A stretch of DNA of 64,000 nt from Syngnathus acus (Eukaryota > Chordata > Actinopteri > Syngnathiformes > Syngnathidae): NCBI RefSeq assembly GCF_901709675.1, contig NC_051102.1:8221412-8285411 (forward strand), given 5' to 3'. The position numbers and the translations under genes were made by a program. This document shows positions 33,278-44,600 of the stretch, one piece after another (positions within the stretch are counted from its first letter, which is position 1; each line of letters begins with the position of its first letter). The notes under the pieces are model-generated. The model was not told the origin of the DNA. It worked only from the letters and a program-made list of their open reading frames with translations, and searched no databases.

Positions 33278-35715
33278 GTGTTGTTTTAGTTTGAGATGGT
33301 GTACATTTGAAAGATGAAGAAACAGGAATTCTTGTAGCACAACCTCACCAGCATACATCCTCTTATAACTGGAGCGTACTGTAGTTGGAGACCTTCTCTG
33401 CCTCTTGCTCGTAATTACGCCGCACAACACTCCAAATTCAGATTTGCCGCACTCTGTAAAAAAGCATCAAATGAATCAAACTGTTCAATTCATTTTTTAA
33501 AACTGTTTCTACGGCGCAGAGTAGAAACAATTTGCCGTCGTTGCGCAAGAGCAGCAGAAATTGTGAGGGAACAGAATGTACCATATTCTTGACCCGTCTG
33601 CCTCAGATGCGTGCTGTATATGGAAGTGAATGCTGGACGTGAACGGTGTCATCCGCCGTGTCAACGCGTTTACATGGCAGTCGCCGCAGCGGAGCGGTGC
33701 GAGCGGCACATATGCATTCGGGGAGAAAATTGTGAAATGACAGATTCCGGGTGTGATACTGAGGGAATGACTAACTAAATAGGAGGGGCGCTCCAGGCTG
33801 TTAAGCTTTTGAAAAAGCAGTTTGCACGTTACTTTATCTTGTCAATCAGATTCCTGGAAGGGAAGAGGTGACTGATAACTTGAATTAATTATTTTCTTTG
33901 CATGCATGTGTTAATTCATGTTAATTTATGTCCCTTACAGGCCCAAGCCAGAATATCCCGAGTAAAGCGCCACCTCTGGCACCCAGATCACCACACCACT
34001 CGCTTTGCATATATTTATATCCAATGAAAGACTTTTATTTATTTATTTTTTTTTTTTCTAATCCTGTTGGAACAAGAACTGACTGCCAAATTTGATTTTT
34101 AAATGTACTTTTTAAGCTCTTCCTGTTTCGCCACTCAACTGAAACATGGAGCGGTGTTTACCACTATGATAGGATTTGAAAGTAACAGATTAAATTCTCT
34201 TAAGTAAATTAAAAACAAGTCACAGTTCAACTAGTAGCACAATGTTAATATTCGTATCACTTGGAAAGCAAAAATGAGAACGACAACGTTCAGAAAGCAG
34301 TTGCTATGTATCGAGGAATTAATTATACATGGCTACAAATGACAAAATTGTGTTTTGGGATTTTTTTTTTCCACCGACGCTGAATGATGGATCACCCGAC
34401 GATTTTCAAACCGCAAATTTGGGATAATGGTCCCCCTTTCAGTTTTTCAAAAGATTACACAAAAAATACTGAATCCTTTTTATCTCGTAACATTGCAAGT
34501 AACTTTTTTTCCACGGATGTTTTTCTTTAATTTAGAAGTAAACAATGTACAAACAAAACGATAAGATCGGGGAGGTTCTCATTTTGAATTTAACGACTGA
34601 GATGAATTAATTTTTCTACAAAAATCTAATTATTGAAACATACAGTAGCATATTTTATTGAGCAACTGTCAAAAAATATTCTGACAAAAAACTACATTCA
34701 AATACATGTTCAGTATCTCTGAATTTAGTTGATCTGAACCTCCCATAAAAAAAAAAAAAAAACTACTTTTTTTTTTTTTTTTTTGGTCACAGACACCTCT
34801 CAATCAACGGCGATTCTTCGCATTACCCGGCCGGCTCTCACTTGCAAGAATCGCCCAAGTGAGCAATCGGCGTTAAACACTCCGACAAATCCAACTTCTC
34901 GGATGAGAGGAACGACATTTGTGTGATGAGCAGAGAAACAGCAAGAAGTTCTAACAAGGAAAAGCCTGCCAGGTGGCGAACTGGCTGCACCAACAGAACG
35001 CACAATCTGTCTGCTTCTCCTTCCAAACCATTGACAGCTGCCATCACCAGCCTTGCACACTCGCACTCGGTGGCTCCTCAGCTCGCGGCCCATCCCTCTT
35101 TAGTGTTTCCTGCTAACCTCGGAGACAGGGTCACCTGGCCCCCTTCGACGCCCGTCTGTGGGGTCCTGCTGGCCCCCTGGAGACCTGCCTGCTCGGCTAA
35201 CAAAGGTCTGGCCAAGCTCCTTTATGACGCCAAGCAAAGGGGGTATCCCTTGACCCCTTTGGTTTTTTTCCCGCGTATTAGAGTGAGGTATCACAAATGA
35301 GCCGGGGCGCTTTTTGATCCGTTTTTTGATGGCGTTTTATCGTCAGGTTGGCGCCAGATGGAGCCGCATCCCGTTCTCTGTATCTCAATTGGAAGCATAC
35401 GATTGATTGTAGCTAGTAGCGCGTCTTGTGCGAGACAATCTCAATTTTAAGATGAAGGTAAAGCGGGGCGGCTCTCAATTGGTTTGAACTGCTTGATTTT
35501 CACACTTCAAATGAAGGCCGACGCCGCACTGCATTTTTAAATGAGCCGCGCGATGGCTCCGGAATTTACTGATGGAAAGCAAAAATGTAAGTATTTTATT
35601 TGCGGGCTATTTTCCAATCGGTACTGGATGGTCTGATGTCATTTCAAAGAACTATCGCTGGTAGTAAAATGAGGTCTTAGAACAATTTGTTAATCCATCA
35701 ATTTGCTACTTGAGA

Positions 35716-35795
35716 TTAGAGGTGCAACAAGTAATCAACAACTAATCAATTTTCAAATTCAGATCATTACTTTGAAAATCGATGAATCGTTTCGG
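35716..35795 (+). mobile_element. Short interspersed DNA-transposon-like relic
   Basis: TTAGAGGTGCAACAAGTAAT followed by AATCAA/AATCGAT-rich sequence resembles the fish repeat that starts with AGGGCTGCAAC and continues with runs of ATTAATCGAT. It is diverged and non-coding. A relative in the opposite orientation lies at 38715-38768. Confidence 0.4.
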
Positions 35796-38406
35796 TATCA
35801 TTTGACTAAATATTTTCTTCTCACTTTTAGAATGCTGCTTCTTCCGCATTTTTCAACCGAGTCTCACCGCTCCGATTTCAAAATATTCCAAAAATGTAGG
35901 CATTGAGGGCTATTATTTTTCTCATTCCAACAATTCAAAGTTATTCCACAATTTGTTTTCACCTCAAATTTCCTTATGACACATCCAACAGATTCAAATA
36001 ATTCCTTCGATTAGAAAATGTCCAGTCACCTTGGGAATGATTTTCAACATTACCACGATTCACACACACGCAAAAATCTCAAATTTTTCAGTTTCTGAAA
36101 CGACGACTTGTTTGGCGGTGTTTTTTTTCTTTTTTTCCCAGAAGTTTAGTCAATGAAAGCAGTGATGTAAATAGATAGAAAAGAGATATCAAATTCGAAT
36201 TGGGTATAAAACGCCTCCTAGATTGTAGCAGGCCCAGGAGATATTTTGTTTTACTGGGGCAGACAAAGAACCTTGCAGTTTTAGAGTCTTTTCAGCCACT
36301 GAGCAAAGCCAATTGCACCGAAGCTAAACGATAGAGAGAGTTGCACAAATCTAGCATTGCAACGGGGCTAAAAATAAAACCTGGCAAAGTTATTCTGATC
36401 CCTCATTGGTCCCATAGTTTGATTTCACATTTAGCATTTGCATTCCCCTCCGCGTAAACATTTCATTCTTCCCCCTTGCTGCGGCACAATGAGACTTGAG
36501 TGACTTTGGCAGCAGATTTTTGGATGGCTGCTCCCGAATCCACCAGTGTATGTTATCAGCAGGTAAACAAGCTTTCCAACAAAGCCATAATGGCGCGGCA
36601 AGCGGGCATAAAGAGGCTCATCTCAAAAAGCTATACAAGCCATCAAAGCTTGTGTCATTTGCTCGACACCACGCTGCAGCTGCAAAAAAAAGAAAACCTC
36701 CAGTGGAAATCACCCGCCTATTTCCAGACACTTCAAAACTATTTGTATCGGTTTGCGTATATACTCGTCAACGTAAGCCGGCAGATTACAAATATAAGAC
36801 AAGGCCGTTTTTAATGTTTGCTTTTGTTTCGCAGCGGGGAATCAAAAACGGTGTCACGCGCTACATTAACGTGATTTGTGCAACAAGCTATTTGAATAAT
36901 TATTTTCCACACTTGCGTCTATATTTGGAAGGATTAACCGTGCGATTCAACTTCATGTGGAGAGAATTTGCCAACTTGAAACAGAGGGGGGGGTAACTTG
37001 AATGTTTTACAAGATACAGCACCAAAAAAAAAAAGGCCAAAATTCCAATCACTTAGCTATTTATATGAGATTTCTTTTTTTTTTTTATGGATTTGCAAAT
37101 TTTGATTCAAATCATGGACATAAAAGCTATATAAATATTTGCCCAACATTAAAAGCCTTCCTAATACAAAAAAAGATTTTTTGGGGGACAATTTTCTACT
37201 CATGCTACTTTTTTTCTGATGATTTTTTCTCCGTAGTTCTCAAACATCATCTAAACTTGACTTAAAACGCAAACACGGATCCACTTTTCATCTCGTTAGC
37301 CACACTCGACGTTCGCCGCCAAACTTTTCTGCAAATGTGCCTTTTGGGTACGACACAAACCTACGCACTTTTCTCCTTTGCGAGGGAGTCTCAAAAGCTC
37401 CCCTTTCACGCAGCTAATTAGCCATAAAACGCCGCCATCACTTGGTGACAATTTCCAATCCCGAACCGATAAATGTGTTGAAATTTCAAATGCATGCGGA
37501 TGCGTGTGTTACTAATAGCGATTATGTGGGTTGAGGAGAAAAAGAAAGAAAGGGAAAGAAAAAAAAAAAAAAAACAACTCAAGCAGGCTTCCAGTCATAT
37601 TTCGTCGACATTTCATCACACATTTAATCTGGCCCTGTCTAAGATTTCCTCCTCAACCTGTAGTCGAGGCACAATGGCGGATGAGATTATGAAGCATGTC
37701 TGTTAAAGCATGTCTGTTTGATCATCATTGTGTTTAGGTGAACTTCTCCACTTGACAGCAGATATGTAACCTAATCTCTCTCTCAGGCAATGAATAGGGC
37801 GGAAATGTGATGGCATTAAGTCGATTTCCTCCTAGCTTTGCACTTTCAGCCTTAATTCCCCTTGGCTCTTCTTCTTCCAAACGCTGGCATTCATTTAGAT
37901 TTCAAAAATATAAAAATGTTACGTGAAGGCTTGCCTATTCCTTTTCATTCATCTGTCATTTGAAGTTCACGCATATATTTACCCCCACCCCCTGCTGCCC
38001 CCCCCCCTCTTCCAAACAATGCTTGTTTATTTACAGCCGCATCTATCTCGCGGAGTGTCAGGGAATCAAATAAAACTTGTGTATTATCTGCAAACAGCGG
38101 ATGATGCGCGTGACAAAAGGGCGAGATTTGACATTCTTTGTGAATCAGCGCCGACATCGTCTTGATATTTGCCGTGCGCTCATCTAAATCTTCATTTAGC
38201 GTCAGCGGCCCGCATGTTGACATGGGGACAAAAGGCATTGTGGCGTTTCTTTACATTGGCCCATTTAAAGCTGAATTCAACAGACCTGACCTGATCAAAT
38301 GACATTGAGATGGCTGAAGTTGACTACTTCAAATGTATCAGACATTCTGCGAATTGCATGACAGTAACCCAGGCAGGTTCTAAGTTTTGTTGTGAAAGCA
38401 GAAGCT

Positions 38407-38640
38407 TTACTTCAAAGGTAAAAAGGTGATTTGGTGCCATGACGGCATCCAGGCTTTAATTTGAAATACTGTTTTCTTAAGATGGAAATACAATGAAAGC
38501 AGCAGGGGCCATAACATTGAACCCTGCGGAACACCATACGAAAGACAGTGGGGCAGAGGGGAAGGCAGAAAACTGCCCGGGTAACAGGTTGTTTTAAAGG
38601 CAACAAAGTAAAAGTTGTCTGATTGTATCCAATAAGTCAA
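38407..38640 (-). pseudogene. Reverse-transcriptase fragment of a non-LTR retrotransposon
   Basis: A 77-codon open frame contains CLSYGVPQGSMLWPLLLSLY, clearly related to the GVPQGSxLGPLLFxLY signature of L2/CR1-type reverse transcriptases. The expected downstream catalytic YADD block is not found: the frame degenerates soon after LLLSLYFHLK. This is an old, dead 5'-truncated or internally eroded copy. Confidence 0.7.
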
Positions 38641-38714
38641 CTTTCAAATTTCTTTTAAGAATGTTCTGTTTGAATAAAGGAATGGAAATTAAAACGTTTT
38701 TGAATTCATTAAGT

Positions 38715-38768
38715 GACAAAATACTCGACAGATTAATCGATTATTAAAATCTCTATTTGCAGCCCTAA
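38715..38768 (-). mobile_element. Short interspersed DNA-transposon-like relic
   Basis: On the minus strand, TTAGGGCTGCAAATAGAGAT is followed by TAATAATCGATTAATC. This is the common fish AGGGCTGCAA/ATTAATCGAT repeat end. It is a short fragment next to the reverse-transcriptase relic. Confidence 0.55.
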
Positions 38769-40024
38769 ATGGTTTACAAAATAATAAATTGAGCATTTCT
38801 AAATTTGATTTTGGTGATGTTCATTATTTTTTTCCCCATATTTTATGTCAAATGTTCCATTTTTACCACTCACTATTTAACAGTTTACTTTTGTTCCGAA
38901 TTATAAGCACATCTTCCCAACAATTTCCATTGTGCTACATTTCCATTTGTTTTCCCTAACGGCATGAAGAAAGTATCTATTCATCTACTGTAGATATTTT
39001 TTTAAGCTATTTAAATCGATTACAAACAATACGGAAGCTCAAAGGCGCCCGCTATGGTGTCCAGTCCATTCTCCTCTCTAGCCAATTAAAAGCTGGCCTG
39101 CGCCGAGGAGGGGTCGTCAAGTGTTTTCGGGGAGAAGGTTTCAGTGGAAACGGGCGCACATGGCAACACGGCATCCCATTCAGCCTGACGAGAGCGACTC
39201 CAGGCGGCACCGAGCTCAGCAGGGGGTTGTAAACATTTACACTAAGAGCCTGTCCAGTGCACATGCTCGGCGCTTGCCAGCCACCTCGGTATCGAATGTT
39301 GTGTTGCATATTTTGTCATTCAGGCCTGTCCCGAAAATGGTAGGAATCACACCATCAATTTATGAAGGAGCCATCCAAAACGTGACAAGAGGCTTATGCT
39401 GAGCGGAGGAAATAGAGCTAAACATTGTTCAAACACCCCGAGACCCACATGGTAAGGGAGCGCTCGGCGGCGAGCTGCGATGCACCCCGCTGTGAACTGG
39501 GAAAGTGATGTTGGTGGGCTCGCGTCTCCGTGAGGGCCGCGGCGTTCCCGGGCCCCCCTGTTTGAAGCCTTATTGAAGTCTGTTGCCTGCAGCCGTGTGC
39601 CAACTGCAACGCTTCCTCAAAAGGCAAATGAATGTGCTATATCGTCCGCCCAATTCCCCCGAGTGTTGGAAAGGTGTGATTAAAGCAATTTGTTATTATA
39701 GATGCCCCCCCAAAGTCACTAAGAATTACTTTTAAGGCACTTTATGACGCTAAGTAAATGTTATATTATTATATTACTATGTGGAACTGCAGTTGGGTAA
39801 AAGGAAAAACAAGTGCAGCAGCTTCAGAAGCATTTTTAAGAATGTTTTTGTCGTTCATCTTTTAATGCTACCTTCTCTCTTATGCTTCATGACATCATAG
39901 TTGCTCTTTTGTTTTTGCGAGTAAACCTGAATTAAGTTAAAGGCAGTGCAAGCGTTCAGTCTAAAACGCAATAAATTGGGATTTTTCTGCATGAAACACG
40001 CAAAAGCGTCTTTGGGATCCATCC

Positions 40025-40030
40025 TTTATT
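40025..40030 (-). terminator. rb1cc1: Candidate rb1cc1 polyadenylation signal
   Basis: AATAAA on the minus strand about 820 nt past the rb1cc1 stop codon, followed by a GT-rich TTTTGCGTGTTT stretch that could be the downstream element. An earlier variant signal, ATTAAA, lies at 40513-40518, so the 3' UTR could be about 330 or 830 nt. Confidence 0.35.
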
Positions 40031-40851
40031 GTTTCAAAACTCTTCTTTTGCAATACAGTCTTTTTTCTTATTACACGTGAGATCTGATGGCTGATGTACA
40101 ATGACGTCTCATCATGAAACACGGTCACACACGGTTCCTTTCTACATTTTCTACCGGAAGGTTTGTGCATGATCATTGACGTAATAATAATCACGGCAGC
40201 TCAGTTGCTTCCCGAAACGATTCTTTTTTTTTTTTTTTTGGTTGACTGTTTCATTTTTTTTTCTCAAAGTGCATTTTCAGGATTGCAAAGGTGACTTGTT
40301 TGCCCCCCCCCCACTCAGCTCAGCGTTAATAATATACACGTCAGTTATTCACAAGAGGGCCTGACTGCTTTGCTGTGAGGAACAACTACATTTTGCCACT
40401 ACGACACTTATCTGGATAAGTCAAATCAAAGAAAACATATCAATATGCATGCCATGAACATTCCTCCATACACATTTAGAATCATAATAAATGTAATGTA
40501 TATATTTCTTTCTTTAATTATTTTAGTCATGACAGTATTTTCCACAAATGCTGATAATGCTGAGAACTAATGCCGCTTACATTTTGTTCTGTTTTTACAC
40601 GCAGGTCATGTGGCTTGATGCCACAGTGTCTAGGGCCACGCCCTAATTATTATGTTAATAGCATTTGGTCCACAAACCCAAATTTAACTTGAAAATAATA
40701 CAAACAAAACAGAACTGGGAGCAGATGGAGCTTTCGGACTTAAAAATTGCATGATGCTGACATTTTTCTTTTTTTTTTTTTAAAAGTTCTTTCAAGTGAA
40801 ATGTTATGTCTTCAGGGTGCGGTCTGATGTCTACATTTTCTGACACGGTTA

Positions 40852-41687
40852 CTATACTCTTCTGTTCCACGGAACAGCTTTGACTCTGTAGAATTTGGTT
40901 CCAAGAGGAACCTTGAACCTGTTCTGGGCCTGGTAAGAGAAGACAGGAAGAATTTTTGTGAGGCCTGACGCTCCCCCAAAAAACACGGTTGTGTTTGAAA
41001 TCATTATATCATTTTATTTATTGCCTATCTTATGTATCGGACTACCTTTTGCCATGAATACTGCACAAATAATAAAACCAACATCATATCATTTTAAGAT
41101 GAGTATATTTGATGGAAATAAATCAAACTGAGCACTTATATGTCGCTCGACTTCATTTAAGGGGTTTTTCGCACCCCGGCTGATTAAACAATGCCCTGGA
41201 AATGGAAAATCATTTTTCTGTCTCGGCACAATGCGGCATGTGATTTTGATTTTCCAGACTACTTTCCAAGACACATTGTGGAATATATAGGCACTCGAAA
41301 ATTGCAAAGTCACGATATAGTAGCTAGGGAGTGATTCCGAACAGAGCCAACAAAATAGAATTTCCACCTTAAAGAGAGCTAAATACCTTCTTAGCCTGGC
41401 AATACTCCTTCTCTATCACCTTTCCGAGCACCCACGGTCGCCTTGATGTCCCCGAGGCTACACAACCACATCATGCACACTTGTTAGACACAAGCATTTA
41501 TTTAAAAAAAAAAAAAAAAAAAAAGTAGTAAGGACTGTTTCCAAAGCCCTGACTCTAACCTGGTTTGAGGTCCAGCGCAGTAAGCGACTCCGAGTGCAGG
41601 AAGTAGAGCGTCGGGCCGACAGTGAAAAGCACGTAGTTGTCGTGTCTTTCATCCAGGATGATGAGAACCAAATCGCCTACCTGGAAA
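40852..41687 (-). CDS. rb1cc1: rb1cc1 exons encoding the C-terminal Claw domain
   Basis: Exons 41560-41687 (FQVGDLVLIILDERHDNY, PTLYFLHSESLTALDLKPG), 41387-41457 (SRRPWVLGKVIEKEYCQAKK) and 40852-40929 (AQNRFKVPLGTKFYRVKAV, then the stop TAG at 40852-40854). In FIP200 the Claw is a small beta-rich dimer that binds FIR motifs in SQSTM1 and other cargo receptors. It is nearly identical to the mammalian sequence, and the terminal PWNRRV replaces SWNKKV. Confidence 0.97.
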
Positions 41688-44600
41688 CTGAGGTGGGTAA
41701 ACACAAAAAGGCATGAAGACAATTATGGAATCAAGTGCATCATTCCGGCATGTTCGTTGAAAGCGTCGACTTTTGGGGAAATTTTTATTTTGTTCACTTA
41801 CTCTCTGATGGCAATTTTTTCAGAATGCCGCGAGGACACAGAAGACATGCTTTGAGACATCTAAAAAGAAGAAAAAGCTATTTAAAATCCATATTTTGTA
41901 CATCTGCTGTGTTTTAAATGCTTCAGTTCAAATCAAGGCAAAAATTATTTAGAGTCTTTGATGCTACTGCCACCTAACGGAAAAGCTTGAGCATAGCAGC
42001 AAAGGCGGACTGACCAGTCTTTGGCTGAGCCGCTTGTTCTCTTCCTCCTTCATGTGTAAAGTCTGAAAGAAATCATTGATGATATTGTTTAGACCACACA
42101 AATATATAATCCGTCATTGCACGTTGAAAGAAGAGCAACTTTTGAGTGATTTTTTTCCATTTTTCAAACTGAACTGAACCATTTGGTGAAGTGATGCTAA
42201 TGCTACGCTAATTAGGTGCGCGTAAATAAATACCCTCTCAAGTAGGAGTATCCTCTGCTTTTCCTCAGACATCAAGATGTTGTCACTAAACACAAAAACA
42301 AGTCGAAGCAAGGTATGCAAGGCATCCGTGATGGGATTCTTTCCGATTTCTTTTGATTTGTGTCTCGATGAGATGCTTACTGGACTGTCACCATGCTGGC
42401 CTCCACGGCCGAGTCGACATCCCCGTCGTCCCTTAAGGTGGCCACCGAGGCTAGTCTGTCCCCGTCGGCCACGACCACGGACGAGCACGCCCCGCTGACG
42501 TCGTGCGCGACAAAGATGGCCGAGGAGGCCAGGGCGGTGCCGCGCAACCGGTTCAGCTCCTCTTCCAGGTGCTTCTTCTCCTGCATCACGCTGGCTCGGT
42601 CCTCAGAGAGCGTTTCTATCAGAGCTACGAGCACAAACAATCAAGTTGGTCGTCCGTTGCTTTTCACGGGAGAACGTGGGAGGCGCTCACCTTTGTCCTT
42701 CTCCTGCTGCTGGGTGACGCTCTGCAGCTTTTCGGTGAGCTCGTTGATGATTTGCTCCTTCTTCAGCCTCTCGCGAGTCAGAACAGTGTTGAAGTTTGTC
42801 TTATGAATGACACAATGTAATACAGTAAATATTCTTTGTCATATAAGCAGAGCAACCCAAGTCATGGTAAGAATAGCGCAAGTACAAACCTGTTGTTCGG
42901 CTATCAGGTAGGTCTTGAGGTTCTGGATCTCCTCGTTTTTTCTTCTCTCCAGGAGCTCCAGCTGGGTGTGCAGGGAGGTCCTCTCCTGCTGCAGAGCCGA
43001 GTCCAGAGAGAGAGGAGCGTCTGCGCGGCTCTCGGCGCACAAGGGTAGCCCCGCGTCGCTGAGAAGCAGAAGGCGCAATTTTTAGATTGCCAACGCACTT
43101 GCGATCGGCTACAAAGTTGACGAAGTAGAAAATGCCATTGTGGTGAATTTGTCAAAACATTGATTTACCTTGCGAATGACTGCCTGTTATGAAGCTCATC
43201 CTCAAGTTGTCGAATCCGGTCGGTCAGCCTCTTTTGCATCTCCTCATTTTGAAGCTGCAACACTTTCAACGCTTTGTCGGAGGCTTCATCCTCGAGCCTT
43301 TTACATAAAAGCTGGTTTTCAGCCTGCAAATTACTGCTCGCGGTCCTCAACTCTCGCTCCAGTTCTTGGAAATTCCTAAACTGCAGTTCCTTTTCTTCAT
43401 TGGCAGCAGATACCTGCTGGTCCAACTCTTGCTTGAGGTTCTTCACTCGGTCTGTGTGGCTCCTGTCAGCATCCTGAGCCTGCTGCTGCAGGGCCGAGAA
43501 TTCGCTTCGCAACAGAGCCACCTCCTTCTCGTGTCTCTCCACCAGCTCCGAGATGCAGTGGTCCTTCTCAATCTTCAAGAGGCTCTTCACCTGGGCTCGG
43601 TCCAACTCGTACTCCTCATTTTTTACCTGGAGTTCTTGTTTCGTCTTTGCGAGATCGTCGTTGAGTACTTGCGTCTGGGCCGCTACCTGGGAGCTCACCG
43701 CCTCGGCCTGCTGCATCTTGGTCTGCTCTAGTAGGACCCTCGCCTCCTCGATTTCTGTCTCTTTGAGGGCCAACTCCATCTCCACTTTGCAACGCAGCTC
43801 TGCAAGCTCAGCATTGCGAGCCTCGAGATCTTTTATTTGAAGGTCCTTCTCTTTTAGGGCACTGTTATGCTGTTCTGTTGCTTCCTTTAGCTTGGCCATG
43901 TTGTCAGCAGCAACCTGATCCAAAGCCTCCTGATGCTCCTTGGTGAGGTTACCCAGTTCTGCCGTGTGTTCCACCTTCAATCTGTCCTCAAGCTCCGTCA
44001 AGCGCGCCTGTGCCTCAGCCTCCAGTTCCTGCCTAATCTTCTGCTGGCCAAGTTCGATCTGGAAATGCAAATTCTCCAGCTGACTTTGCAGAGAGTCCCT
44101 ACAAGCCAAGAGTTTCTGTAACTCGGCTTCTCGGTCGCCCAGCAGCTGCTCCGACGTGTTGATCTTCTCTCTCAGGTCGCTCTCTGTTTGGAGCCAAAGC
44201 GCCTTGTCGCCCTCCAGCTGGGTGAGTTCTTTTTCCTTGCGCTCCATCAGCCTCTCGAGGTCCAGCATGGCTCGCTGCACATCTCGCACGATATTCTGGT
44301 TGACTCGGTTGTCCTCAGTTAGCGAGCGGACCTGCTTGTCGTACGCCTGCCGAACGGCCATCATCTCGCTCCGATGCTGCTCTTTCAGCTCCAGCTCAAG
44401 CGCCTGGCAGATGTTGTCCACCGTGTCGCGGACCTCTGAGCTCACACTCCTCAGGGCGAAGCCAAAGTCGTTTTGCTCTTTCGAGATCTGACTTCGCAGG
44501 CGACACAGGTCGTCCTTCACGCACCTCAGGTTGGAGTGGGACTCCTCGGCGGCCGATCGGTAGCTGTTGATGGCTTGATGGAGCTCGGCGATTCTCGAGT

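Larger units (their letters stand above)
24172..38400. other. Gene-poor intergenic stretch between st18 and rb1cc1
   Basis: Apart from the separately listed motifs, repeats and the orphan exon candidate, I see no gene. Open frames of 100-166 codons, such as 36496-36996 and 34923-35300, match no family and lack flanking splice signals. In particular I did not find the cysteine-containing C-terminal exon expected of alkal1, the gene between ST18 and RB1CC1 in human. Confidence 0.45.

Noticed and set aside
34800-35300. Overlapping open frames on both strands (97 and 125 codons)
   Set aside because: Neither strand shows a family motif or splice context; coexisting frames of similar length point to composition.
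36496-36996. 166-codon plus-strand open frame
   Set aside because: No recognisable domain, AT-derived Lys/Asn/Tyr content in the second half and no convincing donor or acceptor.
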